Program-made: the position numbers and the translations under genes
Shown: positions 1-9,950 of the stretch, in pieces
Numbering within the stretch: the first letter of the stretch is position 1
How the letters are laid out: the number at the start of each line of letters is the position of its first letter
From: Pseudomonas sp. TH41
GTDB taxonomy: Bacteria > Pseudomonadota > Gammaproteobacteria > Pseudomonadales > Pseudomonadaceae
Reading direction: 5' to 3'
Length of the DNA stretch: 64,000 nucleotides
NCBI RefSeq assembly: GCF_016650695.1
Contig: NZ_JAEKFH010000003.1
Span: 1,446,001 to 1,510,000 of the forward strand
The notes under the pieces: model-generated
The model's input: the letters and a program-made list of their open reading frames with translations, nothing else
Told to the model about the DNA's origin: nothing
Database searches by the model: none

Positions 1-30
1 TTTACCAATTGTTGCAGCGAGCATCTGTAG

Positions 31-1017
<987 letters not shown>

Positions 1018-1034
1018 GGTCACCGCCAAACCAA

Positions 1035-1123
1035 TGTGGGAGCGAGCCTGCTCGCGAAGCGGTAGGTCATTCAGCATTTATGTTGAATGTGAAGGCCCTT
1101 TCGCGAGCAGGCTCGCTCCCACA
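1035..1123. repeat. REPIN (family A), convergent gap
   Basis: Two inverted REP arms, TGTGGGAGCGAGCCTGCTCGC and its complement, flank about 45 bases. It fills the gap between the convergent deaminase and ArsR-type genes and could fold into a long hairpin that acts as a bidirectional terminator. REPINs are non-autonomous elements mobilised in trans by RAYT transposases; no RAYT gene is in this window. Confidence 0.9.
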
Positions 1124-1157
1124 GGTTATGACCTGGGCGCAGCTCCTCCCAATGGTT

Positions 1158-1892
1158 CTAAAGCGCCACTTCCAGCTCGGTTTCCTTGGCAAAACGATGG
1201 ATTTCACGTTGCCCTGAGGCCGTGATTTGCAAGGCTCGCGAATCGTTGGGCAGGCTCAGCCAGCCCGACTGCATGAACAACTGCAACAATGCCGCCCCCA
1301 ATGCCCCCCCCATGTGCGGGCGTCTTTCGCTCCAGTCGGGACACGCGCAAGCGACGCTGCTGTTGCGATGAGCCAGCGCCTGGATGAAGACCCCCCGTGT
1401 CGCCAATTGCGTGGCGCCCTTGTGCGTGATCATCACCCGCTGCTCGAATTGCTCGATCCAGCCCGCATCCAGTAGACGCTGGTACAGATCGGCGGCCAGG
1501 GTGCCGCCTAGATGGTCGTCGCACAGCCTGGCGCGCAGTAATGACGAAGGCGCCGCCTGAGGCTTGGCGGTTGGGGTTGATCGTTTGAAAATGTCCGGGA
1601 CGTCCCGTGGCGTGCTGGCAAGTGTGGCACTGGCCAATGCTTCTATCGCGGCACCAATCTCGGGCGCGGCAAGTCGAAAGAATCGCTTGCGCCCGCGCGG
1701 TTCGACTTTCAACAGACCTCCGGCGAGCAAGCGCCCCAGGTGTGCACTGGCCGAAGACGGCGACAGACCGGCCAGCAAGGCCAGCTCTTCGGTCTGCCGC
1801 GCCGCGCCGTCCATCAAGGCCCACATCATTGCGCTGCGCTTTGGGTCAGCCAGCAATGTGGCGATCTGGCTGATGCAAGGTGCATGTTCCAT
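1158..1892 (-). CDS. ArsR-family winged-helix transcriptional regulator
   Basis: Predicted DNA-binding regulator of 244 aa. The N-terminal 90 residues form an ArsR-type winged helix (IATLLADPKRSAMMWALMDG, then LSPSSASAHLGRLLAGGLLK). The remaining 150 residues are a C-terminal region typical of the long ArsR-like regulators in proteobacteria and contain a Cys pair (VACACPDW) that might sense metal or redox state. The reading frame extends to 2006, but the ATG at 1892 has an AGGGAG ribosome site 6 bases upstream and starts directly before the HTH, so I chose it. No partner gene sits beside it and its effector is unknown. Confidence 0.8.
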   Translation of the reverse strand: MEHAPCISQIATLLADPKRSAMMWALMDGAARQTEELALLAGLSPSSASAHLGRLLAGGLLKVEPRGRKRFFRLAAPEIGAAIEALASATLASTPRDVPDIFKRSTPTAKPQAAPSSLLRARLCDDHLGGTLAADLYQRLLDAGWIEQFEQRVMITHKGATQLATRGVFIQALAHRNSSVACACPDWSERRPHMGGALGAALLQLFMQSGWLSLPNDSRALQITASGQREIHRFAKETELEVAL

Positions 1893-2123
1893 GTATTCAC
1901 TCCCTGTTGAATCGTTTCGTCTACTGCTCTCAGACATCTTGACCAGTAATGTGTCATCGGCCAAGACGGGGAAACCGCCATAACCCGGGCAAAGCCATCC
2001 ACTCACATCGACGGTGCGTACATGAGGCGAGCGCTAGTATAGGCGGGTTAACCGCCGGTTCCTGCCCTAGGAGAACCGTTGCTGGTGATAGTTCCTGAGG
2101 GAAATTTCTCTATTTGCCTGCGA

Positions 2124-3053
2124 CTAATGATCCGAGCCCGAAAACAGCGGATATTGACTACTTAACCGGGCGCATCGGCTGGCAAGCATATCCCGCAAAA
2201 GGTTCACCGGCTTACTGAGTTGTGCGCGATGGGCGCACAGCAGATTCAGCGGAGCGCGCTCACAGAGCAGCTCCGGCATCAGTACTTTCAATCGGCCTGC
2301 CAACACATCGGCACCGACGTCAAGCCAGGACTTGTAAGCGATCCCGGCGCCCGCCACGGCCCACAGTCGCACCACATCGGCATCGTCGCTGAAGCGATCA
2401 CCGCTGACGGTCAGGCTGACCTCGCGCTTGCCATCGTGAAAACTCCAGTGATCGTGGACCCGACTGCCGAGCATGAACAGCAGGCAATTGTGCTGAGCCA
2501 GTTGCTCCAGGTGTTTCGGTTCGCCATGACGCGCCAGGTAGCTCGGGGCCGCACAGAGCACGCGGCGATTCTGCGGGGCGATGGGCAGCGCCACCAGACT
2601 TGAGTCTTCCGGCTCGCCGTAACGCAGGGCAATGTCCACCGGTTGGCGGAACAGGTCGGCGATGCGGTCCCCCAGCAGCAAACGAACGCTGAGTTTCGGG
2701 TGCTCACGCTGAAACTCGTCCAGCCATGGCAGCAGCAGGTTACGGCCGAAATCAGAAGGCGCCGACAACTGCAAAATCCCACTGACCTGATCCTGACCAC
2801 TGGCCAACAAACGGCGGCCCTCATCGAGATTGCTCAAGGCCGCGCGGGCGTATTCGAGAAATCCCTCGCCCTCAGCGGTCAGGCGCAGGCTGCGGGTTGA
2901 ACGCGCGAGCAAACGGGCGCCGAGCTGATGCTCGATACGTTTCAACGCCGCACTGGCCACCGCCGCCGACATGTCCATCACCCGTGCAGCCGCCGACAGA
3001 CTGCCCAGGTCCGCCGCCCGGACGAACACCTGCAAGTCATCGAAACGCAGCAT
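2124..3053 (-). CDS. LysR-family transcriptional regulator
   Basis: Full-length LysR-type regulator of 309 aa. The N-terminal winged HTH (residues 1-60, starting MLRFDDLQVFVRAADLGSLS) is followed by the linker helix and a periplasmic-binding-like effector domain (about 90-295). It is divergent from the quinone oxidoreductase-like gene at 3251, with a 197-base shared control region holding a perfect T-N11-A palindrome at 3108-3122. The usual inference is that it controls that gene and itself. The inducer is not evident; similar pairs in pseudomonads respond to electrophiles or quinones. Confidence 0.88.
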   Translation of the reverse strand: MLRFDDLQVFVRAADLGSLSAAARVMDMSAAVASAALKRIEHQLGARLLARSTRSLRLTAEGEGFLEYARAALSNLDEGRRLLASGQDQVSGILQLSAPSDFGRNLLLPWLDEFQREHPKLSVRLLLGDRIADLFRQPVDIALRYGEPEDSSLVALPIAPQNRRVLCAAPSYLARHGEPKHLEQLAQHNCLLFMLGSRVHDHWSFHDGKREVSLTVSGDRFSDDADVVRLWAVAGAGIAYKSWLDVGADVLAGRLKVLMPELLCERAPLNLLCAHRAQLSKPVNLLRDMLASRCARLSSQYPLFSGSDH

Positions 3054-3082
3054 CTTTAGCCTCGATTATCAAAAATATATTG

Positions 3083-3098
3083 AAAGAGCCTGCTCTTT
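3083..3098. promoter_or_regulatory. Perfect 7-bp dyad near the lysR start
   Basis: AAAGAGC-CT-GCTCTTT lies about 30 bases upstream of the lysR start codon inside the divergent control region. It may be a second operator half or a transcript hairpin in the lysR leader. This is inference from symmetry alone. Confidence 0.35.
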
Positions 3099-3107
3099 TA
3101 GCGGGTT

Positions 3108-3122
3108 TTATCTAGCAGATAA
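3108..3122. promoter_or_regulatory. Candidate LysR operator (T-N11-A palindrome)
   Basis: TTATCTAGCAGATAA is a perfect inverted repeat with a three-base centre and fits the LysR T-N11-A rule. It sits midway between the divergent lysR and oxidoreductase genes, where a recognition-binding site is expected. No binding data are available. Confidence 0.55.
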
Positions 3123-3250
3123 ATAGCCAATCATCTTCCCCATCGAAATCATCCCGTTTCCGAAGTCGATCAGGTCCCAGCTTTCACCGACCTCAAGCGC
3201 TTGCGCTCCCTGGCGTGATCCCTTCTTCTCTTACTTTTCAGGAACCCCAT

Positions 3251-4264
3251 ATGAAAGCCATTGCCTACTACGCCTCTTTGCCGATCAGCGACACACAATC
3301 CCTGCAAGACGTTGAGCTCCCTGAACCGGTCGCCGGCCCGCGTGACCTGTTGGTGGAAGTCAAAGCCATCTCGGTCAACCCGGTGGACACCAAGGTCCGT
3401 CAGAACGTCCAGCCTGAAGACGGTACGGCGAAGGTGCTGGGCTGGGACGTGGCCGGCGTGGTCAAGTCTGTTGGCAGTGAAGTGACACTGTTCAAGGCCG
3501 GCGACAAGGTGTTTTACGCCGGTTCCATCGCCCGCGCGGGCGGCAACAGTGAACTGCACGTGGTGGATGAGCGGATCGTGGGTCATATGCCAAAAACCCT
3601 CGGTTTCGCCGAAGCCGCCGCGCTGCCGCTGACCGCCATTACCGCGTGGGAACTGCTCTTCGAACGCCTGCAAGTACGCGAAGGTAAAACCGATGAAGGC
3701 CAAAGCCTGCTGATCGTCGGTGCGGCCGGCGGTGTCGGTTCGATCCTCACGCAACTGGCCAGTCAGCTGACCGGGCTGAAGGTGATCGGCACCGCGTCCC
3801 GCCCGCTGACCCAGCGCTGGGTGGGTGAACTGGGTGCCGACCTGGTGATCGATCACAGCCAGCCGCTGAACGAAGAACTCAAGCGCGCCGGCCTTGATCA
3901 TGTGACCCACGTCGCGAGCCTGACCCAGACCGATCACCATCTGGATCAATTGGTCGAGGCGCTGGCACCGCAAGGCAAACTGGCGCTGATCGATGATCCG
4001 AAGGCGCTGGATGTGACCAAGCTCAAACGCAAGAGCCTGTCGCTGCATTGGGAATTCATGTACACCCGCTCGCTGTTCGAAACCGCGGACATGATCGAGC
4101 AGCACACACTGCTTAACCGCGTGGCCGAGCTGATTGACGCCGGGACACTTAAAACCACGGTGGGCGAGCATTTCGGAACCATCAATGCAGCGAATTTGCG
4201 TCGCGCCCACGAACTGCTGGAAAGCGGCAAGTCCAAGGGCAAGATTGTGCTTGAAGGGTTCTAA
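3251..4264 (+). CDS. Zinc-type alcohol dehydrogenase / NADPH:quinone oxidoreductase family
   Basis: Medium-chain dehydrogenase/reductase of 337 aa, probably a cytosolic NADPH-dependent quinone or enal reductase. The GroES-like N-terminal domain (VKAISVNPVDTKVRQ) is followed by a Rossmann fold with the nucleotide-binding GAAGGVGSI at about residues 157-165. The Cys/His ligands of catalytic zinc are not apparent, which favours a quinone-oxidoreductase-like enzyme. The frame is open from 3215, but the ATG at 3251 begins the family-typical MKAIAYY and has AGGA upstream. It is divergent from the LysR gene, its likely regulator. The physiological substrate is unknown. Confidence 0.85.
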   Translation: MKAIAYYASLPISDTQSLQDVELPEPVAGPRDLLVEVKAISVNPVDTKVRQNVQPEDGTAKVLGWDVAGVVKSVGSEVTLFKAGDKVFYAGSIARAGGNSELHVVDERIVGHMPKTLGFAEAAALPLTAITAWELLFERLQVREGKTDEGQSLLIVGAAGGVGSILTQLASQLTGLKVIGTASRPLTQRWVGELGADLVIDHSQPLNEELKRAGLDHVTHVASLTQTDHHLDQLVEALAPQGKLALIDDPKALDVTKLKRKSLSLHWEFMYTRSLFETADMIEQHTLLNRVAELIDAGTLKTTVGEHFGTINAANLRRAHELLESGKSKGKIVLEGF

Positions 4265-4359
4265 AGATCAAAAGATCGCAGCCTGCGGCAGCTCCTACGA
4301 GGATTGGAGTGCATCAAAAATCCCTGTAGGAGCTGGCGAAGCCTGCGATCTTTTGATCT
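4265..4359. repeat. Family B REP pair (AGATCGCAGCC type)
   Basis: Two inverted 34-base arms of the type AAAAGATCGCAGCC...GCAGCTCCTAC flank a 27-base loop just after the oxidoreductase stop codon. The arm sequence differs from the family A REPIN core. The position suggests a transcript 3'-end hairpin. Confidence 0.85.
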
Positions 4360-4462
4360 TCGAACCGTCAGTCCGAGAGTTGACCGTTGTCACAATTGCG
4401 ATCGTATTCAGGTCTACAATCGAAACCTCTGCGATGCAATCTTTTACGAAAGGAGGTCAGCA

Positions 4463-4633
4463 ATGAAGATCCTGATAAAAGAAATGGCAAAATCCCAGTG
4501 GCAGGTCCGCTTGGACCAACATGCGGTGACGTTCCGTAGCGAAGCCGAAGCCCGCGCGTTCACCCGCACACTAGAAGCACGTCTGTACGCCCCTCATCAA
4601 ATTCCAGACCGCCAGCAGCGCGCCGCTGGTTAA
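4463..4633 (+). CDS. Small conserved-looking protein, 56 aa
   Basis: A 56-aa basic protein with the ATG at 4463 behind an exact AGGAGG at 4451-4456, the strongest ribosome site seen in the window. The sequence (KSQWQVRLDQHAVTFRSEAE, then ARAFTRTLEARLYAP) suggests a short beta hairpin followed by a helix, with no signal peptide or membrane span. It lies between a family B REP and the 3' end of the convergent exporter gene. I do not recognise a characterised family. The strong ribosome site and codon use argue that it is real. Confidence 0.7.
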   Translation: MKILIKEMAKSQWQVRLDQHAVTFRSEAEARAFTRTLEARLYAPHQIPDRQQRAAG

Positions 4634-4641
4634 GTCTGTTC

Positions 4642-5838
4642 TCAGACCTGGACTTGCAGCAGCGCCCGGGCATTTTGCAAACGCCGGGTGAGCATCGCCA
4701 TGCTCACGACCAGAATCCCGCACAGGCTGATGACCATGGCCATCGGCAGGGCCGTGCCGTCATATAAAATGCCCACCAGCGCAGCAGCCCCGGCAGCAAC
4801 GCTGAATTGCAGACAACCGAGCATCGCCGATGCACTGCCGGCGCGGGCGCCCTGCCCGTTCATGGCGCAGGCCGAGGCGTTGGGGAGGATGCACCCGAGG
4901 CTGGCGATGCAAATAAACAGCGGAATCAGTAGCGGCCATAACCGCTCGGTGTGCAGCGCACTGACCGCCATCAGCGTCAGGCCTGCCCCCAGGTAGACCC
5001 ACACCGCACGCGCCAGCAAAAACGCCGGGCCACGCTTGGCCAGCAGCCGCGCGTTGATCTGCGCTACCAGAATAAAGCCCGCCGCATTAGTGCCGAACAA
5101 CCAGCCGAAATGCTCGGCCGGCACGCCATAGAGTTTGATAAAGACGAACGGCGAACCGGCGATGTAGGCAAACATCCCCGCGATGGCAATGCCACCGGTC
5201 AAGGCATGGCCGAGGTACACCGGTTCCGACAACAGGCGACCGTATTGACGCAGCGCGCCCGATAACGGTTGACGTGGCAAATGAGCGGGCATGCTTTCCG
5301 GCAATCCGAGGGCCACGGCCGACGCCGCCAACGCACTGAAACCGGTCAACGCCAGGAAGATCGACTGCCAGCCCGTGGTGTTAACCAGCAACCCGCCGAG
5401 CATCGGCGCGAGAATCGGCGCCAGCCCCATGACCAGCATCAACTGTGAAAAGACTTTCGCCGAACCCACCGCATCGCATTTGTCACTGACGATCGCCCGG
5501 GAAATCACCATCCCCGCGCAACCACCCAGCGCCTGGATAAAGCGCGCGCCGATCAGCCATTCGAGGTTCGGCGCATAGGCGCAGGCCAGGGAGGCGGCGG
5601 TGAACAAGCCGACACCCGCCAACAAGGGAATGCGTCGCCCAAAACGATCCGCCACCGGCCCGTAAGCCAGCTGACCAATGGACAAACCCAGGAAATACGC
5701 TGCCAGCGTCAGCTGAACGTGTTGTTCATCGGTGCCGAAAGCCAGCGCCATGGCCGGGAATGCCGGCAGATAGAAATCGATCGCCAGTGGACCAAAAGCG
5801 CTCAGGGCGCCAAGAATCAGAATGGTACGGAAGTTCAT
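4642..5838 (-). CDS. Bcr/CflA-family multidrug efflux MFS transporter
   Basis: Inner-membrane proton-driven drug exporter of 398 aa with twelve predicted helices. The first helix and loop carry the family pattern (FGPLAIDFYLPAFPAMA) and the MFS loop-2 motif GPVADRFGRRIPLL at about residues 60-73. The length is typical for Bcr/CflA (about 390-410 aa). It is a single gene, convergent with the 56-aa gene only 8 bases away. Substrates such as bicyclomycin or sulfonamides are family knowledge; the actual substrate is unknown. Confidence 0.88.
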   Translation of the reverse strand: MNFRTILILGALSAFGPLAIDFYLPAFPAMALAFGTDEQHVQLTLAAYFLGLSIGQLAYGPVADRFGRRIPLLAGVGLFTAASLACAYAPNLEWLIGARFIQALGGCAGMVISRAIVSDKCDAVGSAKVFSQLMLVMGLAPILAPMLGGLLVNTTGWQSIFLALTGFSALAASAVALGLPESMPAHLPRQPLSGALRQYGRLLSEPVYLGHALTGGIAIAGMFAYIAGSPFVFIKLYGVPAEHFGWLFGTNAAGFILVAQINARLLAKRGPAFLLARAVWVYLGAGLTLMAVSALHTERLWPLLIPLFICIASLGCILPNASACAMNGQGARAGSASAMLGCLQFSVAAGAAALVGILYDGTALPMAMVISLCGILVVSMAMLTRRLQNARALLQVQV

Positions 5839-5954
5839 CAGGCATCCAGTTGGACAGAGGTCAGCATGCCCGACAGTCTAGCCGCGCAGGGACGCCTTGA
5901 ACATTCCGGTAGCTCGCTAACAATTAAAAACCACTGAATGAATGCAAAAACCAG

Positions 5955-6043
5955 TGTGGGAGCGGGCTTGCTCGCGAAAGCGGTCTTCCAGTCAGCATTT
6001 ATGTCACTGATCCACCGCATTCGCGAGCAAGCCCGCTCCCACA
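5955..6043. repeat. REPIN (family A)
   Basis: Inverted arms TGTGGGAGCGGGCTTGCTCGC and complement flank about 45 bases, between the exporter's 5' end and the copZ 3' end. It is positioned to act as the copZ transcript end. Confidence 0.9.
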
Positions 6044-6059
6044 GGGATAGCGCTTGATC

Positions 6060-6257
6060 TCAGGCGACTTTCGCCTCGTAGCCTTCTTCAGTGATCGCGG
6101 CGATCACTTGATCAGCGGTCAAACCACTCTCGACGCCGACTTCTTTGGCCGCCAGATCAACCCGCACACTCGCTGCCGGATCCTTGTCCTGGACCGCCCG
6201 AGTGATCGCCTTGACGCAATGACCGCAGGACATGCCTTCAACGTTAAACACTTGCAT
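6060..6257 (-). CDS. copZ: Copper chaperone CopZ-like (HMA domain)
   Basis: A 65-aa cytosolic heavy-metal-associated domain. The metal site is GMSCGHC with C11 and C14, followed by the beta-alpha-beta fold ending EEGYEAKVA. It is expected to bind Cu(I) and pass it to the ATPase CopA or to CueR. The ATG has CGGAG six bases upstream. A CueR-type promoter lies 31 bases upstream, so it should be co-induced with copA although it is transcribed the other way. The single-domain length is normal for CopZ. Confidence 0.9.
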   Translation of the reverse strand: MQVFNVEGMSCGHCVKAITRAVQDKDPAASVRVDLAAKEVGVESGLTADQVIAAITEEGYEAKVA

Positions 6258-6287
6258 GGGATGACTCCGTTTATGAGGGGTGTGAGC

Positions 6288-6318
6288 AGTCTCGAGCTTG
6301 CCACCATGGCAAGGTCAA
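6288..6318 (-). promoter_or_regulatory. CueR-type promoter of copZ
   Basis: On the minus strand TTGACC (-35, at 6313-6318) is followed by an overlong 19-base spacer with the dyad TTGCCATGGTGGCAA, then GAGACT (-10, at 6288-6293). The overlong spacer with a central dyad is the hallmark of MerR-family copper promoters, and the same arrangement occurs before copA. Confidence 0.75.
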
Positions 6319-6405
6319 GTTCTTAAGTGAGCTGCCGGGCTGGCATTCGCCGCCGCGCTCGGCCAAGCTGCGTGCATTAATGACTCGACATCAGGAGATT
6401 CAGCC

Positions 6406-6789
6406 ATGCGCTGGTCAGCTCTCAGCCTGTTTGGCTTCCTCAGCCTTTTCGCCGCCGTACCCTCGGCCAATGCCGCTGGGGAGGACTACGGCGTGTTGAT
6501 CATTTCCCGCGAGCGCCTGGAAGTGTCGACCAACTGCGAGATCGGTGTGTACATCCAGGATCAGCTGTCGGCGCGGTTGTTCCAGGAACAAAGCACCTCG
6601 TTCAACCTGCCACCGGGCAATGTGTCACTGCGTCTAAAATTGCTGCCGGGACAGGCACCGGGTTGCAACCCGGGCATGCTTGCACCGGGTTCGCAGAACA
6701 TCATGCTCAAGGCCGGTGACGTGCTGAAGTTCCGGATTGCGATGACGCAGGAAGGGATGTACCTCAAACCGGCGGCTCTGGAATATTGA
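6406..6789 (+). CDS. Secreted protein of unknown function in the copper cluster
   Basis: A 127-aa protein with a clear Sec signal peptide (MRWSALSLFGFLSLFAAVPS, cleavage after ANA-A near residue 24). The mature part of about 103 aa is mostly beta-rich and has two Cys (in TNCEIGVY and PGCNPGML) that could form a disulfide. AGGAG stands 10 bases before the ATG. It sits between copZ and copA, and between the two CueR-type promoters, but the upstream CueR site is oriented away from it. There is no His- or Met-rich metal motif, so a copper role is only suggested by position. I do not recognise the family. Confidence 0.72.
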   Translation: MRWSALSLFGFLSLFAAVPSANAAGEDYGVLIISRERLEVSTNCEIGVYIQDQLSARLFQEQSTSFNLPPGNVSLRLKLLPGQAPGCNPGMLAPGSQNIMLKAGDVLKFRIAMTQEGMYLKPAALEY

Positions 6790-6798
6790 GTCGCCGTT

Positions 6799-6875
6799 AA
6801 AAGATCGCAGCCTTCGACAGCTCCTACAGGGGAACGCAAATCTCTGTAGGAGCTGCCGCAGGCTGCGATCTTTTG
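6799..6875. repeat. Family B REP pair
   Basis: AAAAGATCGCAGCC...AGCTCCTACAG and its inverted partner flank a short loop between the secreted gene and the copA promoter. It probably forms the 3'-end hairpin of the upstream gene. Confidence 0.82.
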
Positions 6876-6891
6876 ATCTGAAACATGGCGC

Positions 6892-6922
6892 TTGACCTTG
6901 CCAGCATGGCAAGGTTGATCCT
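6892..6922 (+). promoter_or_regulatory. CueR-type promoter of copA-cueR
   Basis: TTGACC (6892-6897), a 19-base spacer with the dyad CCTTGCCAGCATGGCAAGG, and GATCCT (6917-6922). The layout matches the known CueR-activated copA promoter of enterobacteria. The copA ATG follows about 30 bases later, after a GGGAG ribosome site. Confidence 0.8.
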
Positions 6923-6951
6923 GTAGGCATCTTCTACAGGGAGCGCGACCG

Positions 6952-9345
6952 ATGTCCGAATCCACTACGTTCGATCTGCCGATTGCCGGCATGACCTGCG
7001 CCAGTTGCGCCGGGCGTGTCGAGCGTGCCTTGAGCAAAGTCATCGGCGCCACGGCCGTCAGCGTCAACCTCGCCACCGAGCAGGCCCGGGTTCAAGCGCC
7101 CAGCGACAGCCTGCCGGCGTTGATGGATGCCGTGCAGCAGGCCGGTTACAGCGTGCCGCAGCAGAGCCTGGAATTGAGCATCGACGGCATGACCTGCGCC
7201 TCCTGCGTCGGCCGGGTTGAACGTGCGCTGACCAAGGTGCCGGGGGTGAAGAGCGTCAGCGTCAACCTCGCCAACGAGCGCGCTCACCTCGAACTGCTCG
7301 GCCAGATCGACCCGCACACCCTGATCGCGGCCGTCACCAAGGCCGGCTACTCCGCCAGTGTCTGGGAAGTCGAACACCCGCAAACCGATCTTCAGCAACA
7401 GCACCTGCACCGTGAGCGCTGGGCCTTGATCATGGCCATCGTCCTCGCCTTGCCATTGGTGCTGCCGATGCTGCTGCAACCCTTCGGCGTGCACTGGATG
7501 CTCCCGGCCTGGGCGCAATTCGCCTTGGCCACGCCGGTGCAATTTATCTTTGGTGCGCGTTTTTATGTCGCGGCCTGGAAAGCAGTGCGCGCCGGCGCCG
7601 GCAACATGGATTTACTGGTCGCCCTGGGCACCAGCGCCGGGTATGGCTTGAGTCTTTACGAATGGGCCACGGCCGCCGGGCGCATGCCGCACCTGTATTT
7701 CGAAGCTTCGGCGGTGGTCATCGCCCTCGTGCTGTTGGGCAAATACCTCGAAAGCCGTGCCAAACGCCAAACCGCCAGCGCCATTCGCGCCCTCGAAGCC
7801 TTGCGCCCGGAACGGGCGATTCAGGTGATTGACGGCCGCGAGCAAGACGTTGCCATCAGCGCTTTGCGCCTTAATGATCTGGTCATGGTCAAACCCGGTG
7901 AACGCTTCCCGGTGGACGGCGAAGTAGTCGAAGGTCAGAGCCACGCCGACGAAGCGCTGATCAGCGGCGAAAGCGTGCCCGTGCCGAAACAACCGGGTGA
8001 CATGGTCACCGGTGGCGCGATCAATGGGGAAGGTCGACTGTTGGTCCGCACCCAGGCGCTCGGCGCAGAAACGGTGCTGGCGCGGATCATCCGATTGGTG
8101 GAAGACGCCCAGGCGGCCAAGGCACCGATCCAGAAACTGGTGGATAAAGTCAGCCAGGTATTTGTACCCGTGGTTTTGCTGCTGGCACTGGCAACCTTGA
8201 TCGGTTGGTGGCTATACGGCGCGCCCATCGAAACGGCGTTGATCAACGCCGTCGCTGTATTGGTGATCGCCTGCCCTTGCGCCCTCGGGTTGGCCACACC
8301 AACAGCGATCATGGCCGGCACCGGTGTAGCAGCGCGTTACGGGATTCTGATCAAGGATGCCGAAGCACTTGAACGCGCCCATGAAGTCAGTGCGGTGGTC
8401 TTCGACAAAACCGGCACGCTGACCTCGGGTGCGCCGCGAATTGTGCATTTGAGTGCCATCGGCGCTGATGAAACCGCCCTGCTGCAAATGGCCGGCGCCC
8501 TGCAACGCGGCAGTGAGCATCCACTGGCCAAGGCGGTTCTGGACGCCTGCGCCGAACGCGGTTTAAGCGTGGGCGATGTCTCGGACAGCCAGTCCCTGAC
8601 CGGACGCGGCATTGCCGGCAGTCTTGAGGGGCGGCGTTTGGCGCTGGGCAATCGGCGCCTGCTGGAAGAGAGCGGTTTGACCGCAGGTCAATGGGATGAC
8701 TCCGCCACCGCGTGGGAAACCGAAGGCCGGACCCTGTCCTGGCTGATCGAGCAAAGCCCCAAACCGCAAGTGCTGGGCCTGTTCGCGTTCGGCGACTCGC
8801 TCAAACCCGGTGCGCTGCAAGCGGTGCAACAACTGCGCGCACGCAACATCAGCAGCCACTTGCTGACCGGCGACAATCGCGGCAGTGCCAACGTGGTTGC
8901 CGAAGCGCTGGGCATCACCGATGTGCACGCCGAAGTGCTACCGGCCGACAAAGCCGCCACTGTCGCCGAACTGAAAAAAACCGGCGTAGTGGCGATGGTC
9001 GGCGACGGCATCAACGACGCCCCGGCCCTGGCCGCCGCCGACATCGGCATCGCCATGGGCGGCGGCACCGACGTCGCCATGCACGCGGCCGGAATCACGT
9101 TAATGCGCGGTGATCCACGGCTGGTGCCAGCGGCGCTGGACATCAGCCGCAAAACCTACGCAAAGATTCGTCAGAACCTGTTCTGGGCCTTCGTCTATAA
9201 CCTGATCGGCATTCCCCTGGCAGCCTTTGGTTTTCTCAACCCGGTACTGGCCGGCGCTGCGATGGCCTTGTCGAGCGTCAGCGTGGTCAGCAATGCGCTA
9301 CTGTTGAAAACCTGGAAACCCAAGGATCTGGAGGACAACCGATGA
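6952..9345 (+). CDS. copA: Cu(I)-exporting P1B-type ATPase CopA
   Basis: Inner-membrane copper-efflux ATPase of 797 aa that drives cytosolic Cu(I) to the periplasm. There are two N-terminal HMA domains, each with GMTCASC (Cys16/19 and Cys82/85). The transmembrane metal site is CPC at 441-443 ([11 protein letters not shown]). The phosphorylated Asp is D485 in DKTGTLTSG, and [16 protein letters not shown] forms the hinge motif. The length is usual for a two-HMA CopA. Its stop overlaps the cueR start by four bases (ATGA), so the transporter and its regulator share one transcript under the CueR promoter, giving positive feedback. Confidence 0.96.
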   Translation: MSESTTFDLPIAGMTCASCAGRVERALSKVIGATAVSVNLATEQARVQAPSDSLPALMDAVQQAGYSVPQQSLELSIDGMTCASCVGRVERALTKVPGVKSVSVNLANERAHLELLGQIDPHTLIAAVTKAGYSASVWEVEHPQTDLQQQHLHRERWALIMAIVLALPLVLPMLLQPFGVHWMLPAWAQFALATPVQFIFGARFYVAAWKAVRAGAGNMDLLVALGTSAGYGLSLYEWATAAGRMPHLYFEASAVVIALVLLGKYLESRAKRQTASAIRALEALRPERAIQVIDGREQDVAISALRLNDLVMVKPGERFPVDGEVVEGQSHADEALISGESVPVPKQPGDMVTGGAINGEGRLLVRTQALGAETVLARIIRLVEDAQAAKAPIQKLVDKVSQVFVPVVLLLALATLIGWWLYGAPIETALINAVAVLVIACPCALGLATPTAIMAGTGVAARYGILIKDAEALERAHEVSAVVFDKTGTLTSGAPRIVHLSAIGADETALLQMAGALQRGSEHPLAKAVLDACAERGLSVGDVSDSQSLTGRGIAGSLEGRRLALGNRRLLEESGLTAGQWDDSATAWETEGRTLSWLIEQSPKPQVLGLFAFGDSLKPGALQAVQQLRARNISSHLLTGDNRGSANVVAEALGITDVHAEVLPADKAATVAELKKTGVVAMVGDGINDAPALAAADIGIAMGGGTDVAMHAAGITLMRGDPRLVPAALDISRKTYAKIRQNLFWAFVYNLIGIPLAAFGFLNPVLAGAAMALSSVSVVSNALLLKTWKPKDLEDNR

Positions 9346-9755
9346 ACATCGGCCAAGCGGCCCGCGAGAGCGGCCTCAGTGCGAAGATGATCCGCTATTA
9401 CGAGTCCATCGGTTTGCTCAAGGCCGCCCATCGCACCGACAGCGGTTATCGCGTGTACGGCGCCGACGACTTGCACACCCTGGCGTTTATCAAGCGCTCC
9501 CGGGACCTGGGGTTTTCGCTGGAAGAGGTCGCCAAACTGCTGACCCTCTGGCAAGACCGCCAACGGGCTAGCGCCGACGTCAAGGCCCTGGCCCGTCAGC
9601 ACATCGAAGAGTTGAACCAGAAAATTCGCGAACTGGGCCAACTGCGCGACACCCTGCAAGACCTGGTCGAACACTGCCAGGGCGACCACCGCCCGGACTG
9701 CCCGATTCTCAAAAACCTCGAGTCGGGCTGCTGCGCTGAACCGGTTCGTGCCTGA
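9342..9755 (+). CDS. cueR: Copper-responsive MerR-family activator CueR
   Basis: A 137-aa regulator that binds Cu(I), Ag(I) or Au(I) and activates copper-efflux promoters by untwisting long-spacer promoters. The N-terminal winged helix ([20 protein letters not shown]) leads to a dimerisation helix. The metal loop has C112 and C120 in CQGDHRPDC, the same spacing and numbering as the Cu(I) ligands of E. coli CueR. It is translationally coupled to copA. The two CueR-type promoters at 6288 and 6892 are its evident targets. Confidence 0.93.
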   Translation: MNIGQAARESGLSAKMIRYYESIGLLKAAHRTDSGYRVYGADDLHTLAFIKRSRDLGFSLEEVAKLLTLWQDRQRASADVKALARQHIEELNQKIRELGQLRDTLQDLVEHCQGDHRPDCPILKNLESGCCAEPVRA

Positions 9756-9771
9756 ATGCCAGAGCGTTTCC

Positions 9772-9871
9772 TGTGGGAGCGAGCCTGCTCGCGATGAACC
9801 TGAGAACGCCGCCGGGTGTCAGGCTTGCAGCGTTATCGTTGACGACCATCGCGAGCAAGCTCGCTCCTACA
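9772..9871. repeat. REPIN (family A), asymmetric arms
   Basis: The left arm is the GTGGGAGCGAGCCTGC type and the right arm the GCTCGCTCCTAC type, so the two ends come from different sub-types. It lies between convergent cueR and the RIO kinase gene. Confidence 0.88.
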
Positions 9872-9913
9872 GTGGATCTCCACCGTTTAGAGATTTCGGT
9901 GACAGGTACCCAC

Positions 9914-9942
9914 AAAAAACCCGGCCGAAGCCGGGTTTTTCT
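9914..9942. terminator. Bidirectional intrinsic terminator
   Basis: AAAAACCCGGC-CGAA-GCCGGGTTTTT: a GC stem with an A-run on one side and a T-run on the other. It sits between convergent cueR and the RIO kinase gene and can serve both. Confidence 0.9.
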
Positions 9943-9950
9943 TTAACCAA

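Noticed and set aside
3170..4210. 346-aa open frame opposite the oxidoreductase
   Set aside because: Antisense shadow of a gene with Rossmann motif and ribosome site.
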